Below are positions 17,471 through 25,594 of a stretch of 64,000 nucleotides of DNA, piece after piece. Each line of letters opens with the position of its first letter. The first letter of the stretch is position 1. A program made the position numbers and the translations under genes. Origin of the DNA: a marine gamma proteobacterium HTCC2080 (lineage in GTDB: Bacteria; Pseudomonadota; Gammaproteobacteria; Pseudomonadales; Halieaceae). Below the pieces are notes generated by a model, which saw only the letters and a program-made list of their open reading frames with translations, did not search any database and was not told the origin of the DNA. The stretch spans positions 310,001 to 374,000 of the forward strand of contig AAVV01000001.1 of the NCBI GenBank assembly GCA_000169115.1, in the 5' to 3' direction.

Positions 17471-17973
17471 GGCGCGCTAAGATCGTGGCATTTAGACGCC
17501 GAATGTACGCAAACCCAGCGCCCATTAAAAAGAATATAAATACATTTTTATATTCTTTTAGGTTTTAAGGGCTGCCATTTGATGAGTGTTGGCTCCGAGT
17601 GGTGGCCCATCTTCAGGTCTGAAGAGCTAGTCGAATTACTGAGGTTCCTCGTCCTTCTTACTGCTTTTCAACGGGTGGCTCATAGAAGGATATGGCACGT
17701 TGTCCGAACTCATTGCTAGGTGTTGAGCTGCCGGTGCTTTTTATGGGTACCGGTGCAGATGGAAAAATCTCTCACAAACTACTGGCTAGAGCCGTTGCGA
17801 CGGCGCGCAACCACAGCATGGAGCGAGCAAGGGTTTTTGGTAAGTGGCCGAACCTCGATACCTGGTGTTATTAGAGGTAATTCAGCTTGAAGCAAATCTA
17901 GATTGGCATGTGCTCGAAGAACAGCGATAAACTCGGCGAGTTCACACCAATCCATGTAGTGGGAGATTAACCG
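17471..17973. other. Divergent intergenic region between cysI and fabY
   Basis: This 503-base stretch has no convincing gene. It must hold the promoters of the cys operon (leftward) and fabY (rightward). The only clear element is the inverted repeat at 17528-17559. Two short overlapping frames (17692-17874 forward; 17779-~17957 reverse) show no family resemblance. fabY has a reasonable ribosome-binding site (gggag at ~17961). Confidence 0.6.
17528..17559. promoter_or_regulatory. Perfect AT-rich inverted repeat upstream of cysI
   Basis: The 13-bp arms AAAAGAATATAAA (17528-17540) and TTTATATTCTTTT (17547-17559) are perfectly complementary around a 6-base centre. The centre is about 74 bases upstream of the cysI start, a place suited to an operator for a dimeric regulator. 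CysB is the obvious candidate because the operon is for sulfur assimilation, but assigning it is inference. The arms are too AT-rich for a typical terminator. Confidence 0.55.
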
Positions 17974-19905
17974 ATGCGTTTGCCAGTCATTGTCAGTATG
18001 GGCGGGGTAAATGCCGCGGGTAGGACCTCGGGATTTCAGGGCTTCCACCGAATGGTGATTGATCTGCTGCCTGAGTCAGAGCAGCAGAAAACACTGGTAG
18101 CTTTGGCGGTCATGATGAAGCTAGTCAAACCCGAGGGTGATGCTGGATTCCTTCCAATAGCTGATGAGGCATTAAATGTTCCCCTTTCGGCGGGTGAGGT
18201 TGCCCAACGCTATCGTAGTCAAGTGCTTGCAGGGACCTTAGTACGGCGGGTGGAGCCCTCGGTTTTTGATGTCGACGCGTTGCATTGGCAGTCCCCGGCG
18301 TCCTTGCGCAGTGTGTCAGGAAAAGCCGATGAATCATTGAAGTTCGTTTTAGCGGCGGATCAGCTTCCTACTAAGTTGCCTGAGGGTTGGACTGTAGAGC
18401 CCTCTCATGATGATGGACAGGTTCGAGTCACCGTTGCCGGCAACCTTGAGGTCAAACTGGATAATTTTCGGGACTTCCCAGTAAAAGCCGCAGGGCAGTT
18501 GCCCAGCGGGTTTGAGATAGCCGATCTTTACAATTCGCGCTTTCAGCCGCGTGGTCTGCAAATGGCGCTATTTGGGGCAACTGATGCTTTACGTGCTTTA
18601 GGTATTGACTGGGATACCGTCCTTGAACACATCGAGCCTGATGAGGTGGGGGTTTATTCCAGTAGTGGCTTTGGTCAGATGGGCAAGGAAGCCTATGGCG
18701 GCATGCATCAAGCGCGCATGAAAGGGGAGCGCGTTACCACTAAGGCGTTGGTGATGGGGGTTAACTCCATGCCGACGGATTTTATTAACGCCTATGTTTT
18801 AGCAAACGTGGGTATAGCCAGTAGTTCAGTTGCGGCTTGCGCCACGTTTTTATCGAATCTGCGCCATGCTGTGTCAGACTTAAAAGCCGGCAAAGTACGG
18901 GTCGCCATGGTGGGCAACAGCGAAGCGCCTATTGGTCCTGAGCTTATGGATGGCTTTGGAACCATGGGTGCACTGGCAACCGATACCAACATGATGAAGC
19001 TATACGACACTGATGAGGTAGACCATCGTCGGGCAAGCCGTCCCTTTGGAGATAACTGCGGCTTTACCATTGGCGAATCATGCCAATACTTTATTTTGAT
19101 GGATGATGCCTTAGCTGTCGAATTAGGAGCGCCTTGTTTAGGGGCGGTGACAGACGTTTTTGTCGATGCCGACGGGACTAAAAAATCGATCAGCGCTCCC
19201 GGCCCGGGAAACCACATCAGCATGGCAAAGGCGGTGGCGGCGGCCTCAGCGATTGTGGGTAAAGCCAGTGTCCGTGACAAAAGTTTTGTTCTGGCTCATG
19301 GTTCAAGCACCCCTCAAAACCGCGTGTCAGAGTCGCAGATTTTTGATCAAGTTGCTGAGGCCTTTGACATCAAGGAATGGCCTGTTGTGGCTGTAAAGGC
19401 TTATCTCGGTCACACCATTGCCCCGGCAAGTGCCGATCAACTCGCAACGGCTTTAGGTAGTTTTAAATATGGCATATTGCCAGGTATCCCAACGATCGAC
19501 GCTGTCGCCGATGACGTCCATCAGGATCGCTTGAAAATGGGTCCTGAGCATCAGACAACCAACCCGGATAACCTGGAGGTGGCAATCCTTAACTCAAAGG
19601 GTTTCGGAGGCAATAACGCCTCAGCAGTGGTGTTGTCTCCAGGCCGCACCGAGGCGATGTTGAACAAGCGTTACGGTGAGGCGGCCATGACTGCCTATAG
19701 GAGAAAACGTGAGTCGAGTTTAAAGGCATCGGAAAATTATTTGAGTGCTGCTGACAGGGGGGAGTACGCGCCCATTTACCGCTTTGGAGAGGACATGATC
19801 GATGAGGCTAATATTGAGATCAGCGAAACCTGCATTTCGATAAAAGGCTTCGCCAACAGCATCTCGTTGCCTACTGACAACCCTTATCAGGACATGACCG
19901 ACTGA
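17974..19905 (+). CDS. fabY: FabY-type beta-ketoacyl-ACP synthase (acetyl-CoA priming)
   Basis: This 643-residue protein closely resembles, from memory, Pseudomonas aeruginosa FabY (PA5174, 634 residues) over its whole length, including the start (RLPVIVSMGGVNAAGR) and the segment MPTDFINAYVLANVG. The thiolase-fold catalytic residues are Cys289 (VAACATFL), His442 (LAHGSSTPQNR) and His480 (KAYLGHTIAPASADQ). In P. aeruginosa FabY condenses acetyl-CoA with malonyl-ACP to start fatty acid synthesis in place of FabH. The N-terminal ~180 residues are the FabY-specific extension absent from FabB/FabF. It has its own promoter region and is convergent with the next gene. An ordinary KAS I/II role is less likely given the length. 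Confidence 0.9.
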   Translation: MRLPVIVSMGGVNAAGRTSGFQGFHRMVIDLLPESEQQKTLVALAVMMKLVKPEGDAGFLPIADEALNVPLSAGEVAQRYRSQVLAGTLVRRVEPSVFDVDALHWQSPASLRSVSGKADESLKFVLAADQLPTKLPEGWTVEPSHDDGQVRVTVAGNLEVKLDNFRDFPVKAAGQLPSGFEIADLYNSRFQPRGLQMALFGATDALRALGIDWDTVLEHIEPDEVGVYSSSGFGQMGKEAYGGMHQARMKGERVTTKALVMGVNSMPTDFINAYVLANVGIASSSVAACATFLSNLRHAVSDLKAGKVRVAMVGNSEAPIGPELMDGFGTMGALATDTNMMKLYDTDEVDHRRASRPFGDNCGFTIGESCQYFILMDDALAVELGAPCLGAVTDVFVDADGTKKSISAPGPGNHISMAKAVAAASAIVGKASVRDKSFVLAHGSSTPQNRVSESQIFDQVAEAFDIKEWPVVAVKAYLGHTIAPASADQLATALGSFKYGILPGIPTIDAVADDVHQDRLKMGPEHQTTNPDNLEVAILNSKGFGGNNASAVVLSPGRTEAMLNKRYGEAAMTAYRRKRESSLKASENYLSAADRGEYAPIYRFGEDMIDEANIEISETCISIKGFANSISLPTDNPYQDMTD

Positions 19906-19949
19906 TCCTGAAACTGGAGCAGGCCTAAAGGCAGTTATGGTTAGAATCG

Positions 19950-19987
19950 CTCAAAACGTCTATCGGTCGTTTGAGGCCGTGGGGCCT
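19950..19987. terminator. Hairpin-rich segment between convergent fabY and amidohydrolase
   Basis: One stem pairs CTCAAAACG (19950-19958) with CGTTTGAG (19968-19975) with a single bulge. A second, overlapping stem pairs AGGCC with GGCCT around a 4-base loop (19974-19987). The two are mutually exclusive at their junction. There is no clear T run. The position between convergent genes suggests termination. Confidence 0.35.
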
Positions 19988-20015
19988 TCAAGGGTCTTGA
20001 ATGGCTGCAATATTT

Positions 20016-21677
20016 CTACTGCTCTACAGACATTGGTATCTTTGGGTCAAGTCCGGCCGCTATTTTCTGCGTTTTTACCATGGCGCGCACATCGGCCAAG
20101 AGCGCCTGAGCATCGTAGACAATGCCATCTTTTATAGTCCAACGAACACCACCAATACGTTCGACTTTCTGGTTTTCCTCATTCAATTTGGGTACGCCGG
20201 TACCGTAGAGCGACTTAAGATTATGTAGTGGATTTTCATCTACGATAATCAGATCTGCTTTTTTTCCCACCTGCACCGTGCCAATCTCGCTCTCTTGCCC
20301 TAGAACTTGAGCGCCTATTTTAGTGGCAGCACGGATCACCTCGAGTGGATGGAAACCTGCCTCTTGCAGCAGCTCTAGCTCTTGAATGTAGCCAAAGCCA
20401 TAAAGGCTATAGATATAGCCGGTATCGCTACCGACGACGACTTTGCCTCCGCGATTCTTGTACTCGTTAACGAATTGCATCCAGAGCTGGTAGTTGTGCT
20501 TCCACTCGATCTCATCCTGAGTCGTCCAATTAAAAAAGAATGAGCCGTGTTTCTCGCGACTGGCTCGGTAGAAATCCCATAGTGCTGGGGCGGTATATTC
20601 GTAGTGCCACTCGGCGGTGTAAGCGCGCATAAGATCTCGGCTGGCCAAATAGATGGTAAACGTGGGGCTTAAACAAAAATCACGTTCGAGCAACGTTGCC
20701 ATAACTTCATTCCAGCGTTCAGTCCCGGGCCCTGCGGCCTGCTTCCATAGACGTCCTGCTTGGGCAAAGCGCTGCTGTTCATTGCTATAAATGTAGTCAG
20801 ATGGATAGTCTTGAACAACTTTGTCAGTAAACAGAGCCTCAGGCAGTCCGTACCAGTGTTCCATGCAGTCCAGACCGTGGCTTGAAGTATCCAGTACATT
20901 GGCATGGGCTACGTTTAACTGAGCGTGATGCATGGTTGTGCCCAGACCCTGCTGTTCAGCCTCGTCTAAAGCGGCCCACAAAATTTCTTCTGGAGCCCCC
21001 ATAAACTTAATCCCGTCGGCGCCGATGCGCTTTAAGTACCGGACCCTTTTTCTGGCATCCTCGGCAGAGGTTATGGCCGGTAATTTTTCATCGCCATCCG
21101 TAGGCATCGCGAAGTAGGGGAAAGCGGTAATGCGAGGTGCGGTGATGGCATTTTTCTCGCTCAGTGCCTTCAAGGCTAAAAGCCGGCTTTCACCGTCGGA
21201 ACCAAATACCTCCCTCGTGCTGGTGACGCCATGGCCCAACCAAAGCTTAAAGATGTAGTCAGCAGAGACCTTTTGACGCTTATCGGGCGCGTGAACATGG
21301 GTGTGGGAATCAACAAAACCTGGCAACAAGTATTTGCCATGGGCATCGATTTCTCGAGTCTTTAAGTCGGCCCCATCGAGCAATGGAGGCCGGCCTTCGG
21401 GGTCGATGGCAATGCCAGGAGTGCCGACTGTTGTGACCTGAGTGATGCGATCGTCTTCAACAACGACATCGACAGGCCCGGTTGCGGGCGCGCCGGTCCC
21501 GTCGATTAAATAAGCGCCGCGAATGATCAGTTGATCATACTGCCCTTGACCTTCTCCTCGGGGTGGGACGTCGTCCGTGATGCTCGCAAATAAGCTATCG
21601 GTCTCCGCTGCAGTGCCGGCAGCTGAGAACAGCATCGAAGTCAGTGTGATAGCGAAAATAAAGCACAGTCTGTTCAT
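20016..21677 (-). CDS. Exported metal-dependent amidohydrolase family protein
   Basis: This 553-residue protein has a signal peptide (about residues 1-24, ending GTAAE). An amidohydrolase-superfamily TIM-barrel domain follows. The metal-binding motif after strand 1 is GFVDSHTHVHA (H125 and H127). Later elements are HHAQLNVAHAN and the Asp in VVGSDTGYIYS. Relatives include imidazolonepropionase-like and prolidase-like secreted hydrolases, which cleave amide or peptide bonds. The exact substrate is unknown. The length (about 100 above the usual 420-450) comes partly from the leader and linker. A ribosome-binding site (aaggaaag) is close to the ATG. It is convergent with fabY. Confidence 0.85.
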   Translation of the reverse strand: MNRLCFIFAITLTSMLFSAAGTAAETDSLFASITDDVPPRGEGQGQYDQLIIRGAYLIDGTGAPATGPVDVVVEDDRITQVTTVGTPGIAIDPEGRPPLLDGADLKTREIDAHGKYLLPGFVDSHTHVHAPDKRQKVSADYIFKLWLGHGVTSTREVFGSDGESRLLALKALSEKNAITAPRITAFPYFAMPTDGDEKLPAITSAEDARKRVRYLKRIGADGIKFMGAPEEILWAALDEAEQQGLGTTMHHAQLNVAHANVLDTSSHGLDCMEHWYGLPEALFTDKVVQDYPSDYIYSNEQQRFAQAGRLWKQAAGPGTERWNEVMATLLERDFCLSPTFTIYLASRDLMRAYTAEWHYEYTAPALWDFYRASREKHGSFFFNWTTQDEIEWKHNYQLWMQFVNEYKNRGGKVVVGSDTGYIYSLYGFGYIQELELLQEAGFHPLEVIRAATKIGAQVLGQESEIGTVQVGKKADLIIVDENPLHNLKSLYGTGVPKLNEENQKVERIGGVRWTIKDGIVYDAQALLADVRAMVKTQKIAAGLDPKIPMSVEQ

Positions 21678-21888
21678 GGTTCTTTCCTTTTTATGCGCTT
21701 ATAGCCACTGGCTGGGAGAACAGAAACCGAAGTCGCAGCGGGCTTGGTGTTTGGCCCTGTCTAGCTCGCTTAAAGACGGCTTCACATGTCATGTTGGAGG
21801 CCGTTTGGTAACCCGTTAGACCTGACTGCTTGCCTGTACTTATAAATTGATCGTTATAATAATGCCAGCACTGTGACTCGGCAGGCTT

Positions 21889-22443
21889 TCATAGCGTGCC
21901 AGCGTCGTTGGCGATGTTTGAGGTGCTAGGAGTTTCCGTTTTGTCCTCGGAGTCGGGTTTTGTTGTTGGCTGTGGTTCAGAGTCTTCAGCCGCTAAGCAA
22001 CTTTCCCCGGGCACTACGCTAAGGTTGTCAGAGGCTTCCCAGCTGGGAACGTGATCATTAAACGTGATGTATCTGAGAGAGGCATCCCCGCTTAAGGTTA
22101 GTTGAAGTGCGCGTCGCCTGATTTCCGTTGCGCCACCCGCTGCAGAAATGCCCGGTGTATCTCTGGGTTTAAATAAAAATACATGGATGGGGGTATTCAG
22201 GGGTAGTCTTTTACTGCTGCCCTTATCAGACGCGCGGACGCCGCCCAGAAAATTTGTTGCACCCGGAATGTCGTTGTAACTGGGGCAGCCATCAGCTGCG
22301 TCAAAGAATTTAAACTTGGCATTAAAGGCTCCGCCCTCTACCGAGATCTGAAGTGAGGCATCGTCTGCCGCTGCAGCTGGGAGAGTAAAAATTGTCAGCA
22401 GTACAAAGAACCACTGACCGACCTTATCGTTAAATCGACGCAT
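21889..22443 (-). CDS. Secreted protein of unknown function with acidic, low-complexity tail
   Basis: This 184-residue protein has a signal peptide ending PAAAAD. I prefer the ATG at 22443, because a start 66 bases earlier would place 22 non-signal residues ahead of the hydrophobic core. The mature domain (about residues 25-140) looks beta-rich and contains two Cys (DGCPSYND and ESCLAAED). From about residue 145 on it is a Ser/Thr/Pro/Glu/Asp-rich tail, probably disordered. I do not recognise a family. A calycin- or lipocalin-like secreted protein is possible but unsupported. It stands alone on the minus strand between the amidohydrolase and sterol-desaturase-type genes. Confidence 0.65.
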   Translation of the reverse strand: MRRFNDKVGQWFFVLLTIFTLPAAAADDASLQISVEGGAFNAKFKFFDAADGCPSYNDIPGATNFLGGVRASDKGSSKRLPLNTPIHVFLFKPRDTPGISAAGGATEIRRRALQLTLSGDASLRYITFNDHVPSWEASDNLSVVPGESCLAAEDSEPQPTTKPDSEDKTETPSTSNIANDAGTL

Positions 22444-22675
22444 TGCGGTAACGCCTTCATAGAGTGAGCGCAAATTTTGGCATGCAGCGTTGTTGAAGTC
22501 GAATAGCATGCCCAGAACCGCGAGTGTGGGTAACGACTAGCGGCTCCGTGATTTCAAGAAATACTTTACTAGCGGCTTGTCTTACCTGCTCGTAGCGCAG
22601 CCAAGTCCACCAAGGTTTCAACTTTTGCGCGGAGGATATTTGTAAAGTCTCAAAGCCGGTTAAGTACCCGTTGCC

Positions 22676-23578
22676 CTAATTTAAGCCTGCCTCACGACGC
22701 AGCGTGTTAGAGCGCTTATCGGGGCCGTCATGGCTCCATCCCGGGGCTTTGAATAAATATGCGAGCTTATCTTGCCAGCGATTAGCTCGCTTCACATCTC
22801 GCGACATATTGCCGTATTCCCCAAAGGCTACATCAAGCACTCGTTGTGAGGCTATGTTTTGGGTTAACCCATAGCGCACGGGCTCCGACGTAAGCTCCTC
22901 ACTAAAAGTACCCATGAGCCTGTCCCAAATAATCAGTGTGGCGCCGTGGTTGCGATCAAGGTAGCGGGTATTAGAACCATGGTGAACTCTATGATGGGAG
23001 GGCGTGTTAAAGATGAACTCATACCAAGCGGGCATTCGATCAATGGCCTCTGTGTGCAGCCAATATTGATAAATAAGGCTTATGCTCATCATGGTAACGA
23101 TCATCACCGGATCGAAGCCCAGCAGGGCGAGTGGGCACCAAAATAAATATTTCGAAACCCGTTCTCCAACGCCTTGGCGCAGAGCTGTCCCCAAATTGTA
23201 GTACTGAGAATTATGGTGTGATGAGTGTCCTGCCCACATCCATCGCACTTCATGATTACCGCGGTGGAACAGGTAATAAGTGAGATCATCAAGGAAGAAC
23301 AGCACAATCCACCAGGGCACGGTCCGCCCTACCGTATCTTTTAGCGGTGACAGGTCGTAACACACAAACATCAGGAAAATGCCGCCGAGTTTGGGCAATA
23401 AATCTATAAAAACAGTCAACACCATGATTCGCATGGAAGCCCAAAAATCTTGGTTCTCGTAAACAGGCCTGAACTGCTTTCTTGCCCACAACCATTCAAT
23501 GCCAAGGGCGGCAAAGAAAGCCGGTAGGGCCAACATTACTAGGTCGTCTTGCATGACGGCCATCACTCGATCGAACAT
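22676..23578 (-). CDS. Fatty acid hydroxylase / sterol desaturase family membrane protein
   Basis: This 300-residue membrane protein has the histidine clusters that bind the di-iron centre in this family: H105 and H109 (LFHRGNHE), H118-H121-H122 (GHSSHHN), H175, and H195-H196-H199-H200 (PSHHRVHHG). Four or so hydrophobic segments flank them. Members hydroxylate or desaturate sterols, carotenoids, ceramides or fatty acyl chains using O2. The substrate cannot be told here; a carotenoid, lipid or hopanoid-like target is plausible for a marine bacterium. The C-terminal ~45 residues are basic and polar and probably cytoplasmic. The gene is monocistronic by spacing, or follows the glycosyltransferase gene after 76 bases. 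Confidence 0.88.
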   Translation of the reverse strand: MFDRVMAVMQDDLVMLALPAFFAALGIEWLWARKQFRPVYENQDFWASMRIMVLTVFIDLLPKLGGIFLMFVCYDLSPLKDTVGRTVPWWIVLFFLDDLTYYLFHRGNHEVRWMWAGHSSHHNSQYYNLGTALRQGVGERVSKYLFWCPLALLGFDPVMIVTMMSISLIYQYWLHTEAIDRMPAWYEFIFNTPSHHRVHHGSNTRYLDRNHGATLIIWDRLMGTFSEELTSEPVRYGLTQNIASQRVLDVAFGEYGNMSRDVKRANRWQDKLAYLFKAPGWSHDGPDKRSNTLRREAGLN

Positions 23579-23654
23579 AGCGCTTTCTCGGTCTGTTTTT
23601 TTTAATTGTAGCGGAGTTTATCGCCGTTTAGACGTTCGTTGTGCTACTAAAGTA

Positions 23655-24950
23655 TCACGTCTCCTCCTGCTTAAGTTGCCAGCCCCACTGGCTAACGATG
23701 GCACTTCGCTGAGCACATAAAGTCGTTGTTGTCAGAGGCTGGGAAGCCTGATCCGACACTTGCAGTAAAGTTTGATGCCCGCCAGTAGAATCTCGCAAAC
23801 TATTGAGAAATTTAAGGGTTTTGAATCCGTCAAACCAAGTATGAAGCTGGCGCGCCCGTTGTTGGGCATTTCGGCTGTTGCCTTGTACGTGTTTGATCGC
23901 CTGTGGTAGCCCAAGTTTCAGTAATTGCGCTGCCGCAGCGTCGGCAAGGGCCTCGGGCAAATGCTGCGATAAACTTTGGTGGATGTTGGGTTCCTGACTG
24001 CTAAGCCATCGCGGAAAGCATTCAAGAATGCGCTTCAGCGCAGTAAAGTTATTTTGGTGGTAAAAAAATGGCGTCGACTGCGGCTCTCCTGACGCCATCA
24101 AGCGGGTAACCGCTGGTCCGGTGCCAAAAGGCACTCTGTCGGAGGCACGAGCTTGAATAAGCACCGGTGGGCCAGCGGGTCTAAGGACCTGTCCCATTTT
24201 TGCGAGTTTGTTGAGCAGGTAAAAATCCTCAGCTCCAGCGCGCAAAGGCATGCCACGGGCCGCTGCATAGCATCGGGCGTTGAAGCCACAGCTGCTACCT
24301 AAGGTGTGAAAGGCATAAGGTGATGCGGAGAATTCTAGGCCCAAAATATAATGATGCAGCCAGAGCTCATAGACTAACGTCGCCTGATCGAGTGGCGCTT
24401 CGCCGTCGATGACATGTTGAAAAGGAAGGGAGATGGCTGCTGCGTCACAGGGCCAAGACTGGCTGAGGTAGTGTGAAGGCCATTGAGCATCGGCGTCAGA
24501 TGAATAAATCCACTCGGACTCGATATGCCCCTGCTTCATAAGCCAAAGGGCTAAATCGCAGCCCACCCGCCTCGCTCTTCCTACACCCTCCGATTTGGGA
24601 GTTGCCCCCTCTATCTGCTCGAGGTCGATCATAAGCAGAGTAATGGCGGGTGCGAGAGTGCACAGTGTGGTCCCCGGAACTGGTGAGCTGTCCGCACGCT
24701 CTTTTACGTAGTGTCGTAGTAGGGTATTTGCACTGAGATCTGGATCTGTTTCAGGCCGGTTCAGAACGCCAATGACCAGTAGGGACTGTCCTATGGGCGG
24801 TGTTGGTATGCGTATAAAACATTCAGGCTGCTCCTTGAAACAGGGTACTACCATGACGTGATTCCAGCATTGGTCAAACCTTGGTAGTGCTGGCAGCAAA
24901 GCATACAGCGATAAGTACTTTTCGATGACGGTGTCGGCGCTTGCGCTCAA
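23655..24950 (-). CDS. Glycosyltransferase-like protein coupled to miaE
   Basis: This 431-residue protein appears to have a GT-A-type nucleotide-sugar fold. It begins the domain with HVMVVPCFKEQPECF (residues ~31-45), and an acidic DxD-like motif occurs at WIYSSDADAQWP. A later segment RAGAEDFYLLNKLAKMG resembles the acceptor-side ED motif of family 2 transferases. The C-terminal third is poorly conserved to my eye. The sugar and acceptor are unknown. Its ATG overlaps the miaE stop by four bases, so it is translationally coupled to a tRNA-modification gene. I cannot link the two functions. Confidence 0.65.
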   Translation of the reverse strand: MSASADTVIEKYLSLYALLPALPRFDQCWNHVMVVPCFKEQPECFIRIPTPPIGQSLLVIGVLNRPETDPDLSANTLLRHYVKERADSSPVPGTTLCTLAPAITLLMIDLEQIEGATPKSEGVGRARRVGCDLALWLMKQGHIESEWIYSSDADAQWPSHYLSQSWPCDAAAISLPFQHVIDGEAPLDQATLVYELWLHHYILGLEFSASPYAFHTLGSSCGFNARCYAAARGMPLRAGAEDFYLLNKLAKMGQVLRPAGPPVLIQARASDRVPFGTGPAVTRLMASGEPQSTPFFYHQNNFTALKRILECFPRWLSSQEPNIHQSLSQHLPEALADAAAAQLLKLGLPQAIKHVQGNSRNAQQRARQLHTWFDGFKTLKFLNSLRDSTGGHQTLLQVSDQASQPLTTTTLCAQRSAIVSQWGWQLKQEET

Positions 24951-25528
24951 TGAAGCGCGGCACGAATCGGCAGCTCGGCAACCGCCTGACTTTCGAAGGT
25001 CAGAATCTCCTGCCAGCGGGCCTCTATAATGTCAGCAGCAAAATATTCAGCTGCCAGTCCCAGGAAAAGCTCAAAGTGTCGGTCTTCAGATCGTGTTATC
25101 GAACGGTAGAAGGTCTTCAATTCTCCTTCGGGAAGTGCCTTGGCGATTAAACCAAAGCGCTCTGCTCCGCGGGCTTCGATAACGCCGGCGGTTAGCAACC
25201 GATCTAGTAGATAAAGTTCAGAGCCTTGTCGCAATAAGGTCCTAATACTGTTGACGTAAGGGTCTTTTTCGTCAGCACCGAGGGTTAGGCCCCGAGCCTG
25301 AATAATTTTTACCACCTCGCGAAAATGGACCATTTCTTCGACGGCGAGTTCAGCCATAGCCAGAACCAGCCGCGCTTTATCGGGATAGTGTGACACCATG
25401 GATAGCGCCATGCCTGATGCCTTTTTCTCGGCAGCTGCATGGTCGAGAAGAAAGGTATCAAAGTTTTCCAACACACAGTCTGTCCATGCTTGCGGCGAGG
25501 GGCTTTTGAGAGGGCTTTCGTAGTCCAT
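24947..25528 (-). CDS. miaE: tRNA 2-methylthio-N6-isopentenyladenosine hydroxylase
   Basis: This 193-residue protein is of the MiaE family, a ferritin-like di-iron monooxygenase. It hydroxylates ms2i6A at position 37 of certain tRNAs to ms2io6A. Iron ligands fit E34 (HAAAEKKASG), E65-x2-H68 (VEEMVHF) and E148-x2-H151 (RSEDRHFELF), with a further Glu near residue 119. Its length matches the shorter, Pseudomonas-like MiaE. It would act after MiaA and MiaB, neither of which is in the window. The glycosyltransferase gene overlaps its end. Confidence 0.9.
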   Translation of the reverse strand: MDYESPLKSPSPQAWTDCVLENFDTFLLDHAAAEKKASGMALSMVSHYPDKARLVLAMAELAVEEMVHFREVVKIIQARGLTLGADEKDPYVNSIRTLLRQGSELYLLDRLLTAGVIEARGAERFGLIAKALPEGELKTFYRSITRSEDRHFELFLGLAAEYFAADIIEARWQEILTFESQAVAELPIRAALH

Positions 25529-25594
25529 AGCGAAATTAAATTGCGTAAAAACGTAATTGTAACCGACCTAGGTTCTGGGTGGTGGAGAGGGCAG

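Noticed and set aside
17692-18048. Short overlapping frames on both strands before fabY (60 residues forward; about 57-89 residues reverse)
   Set aside because: No recognisable family, no good ribosome-binding site, and the reverse one runs into the fabY start. More likely chance frames in a promoter region.
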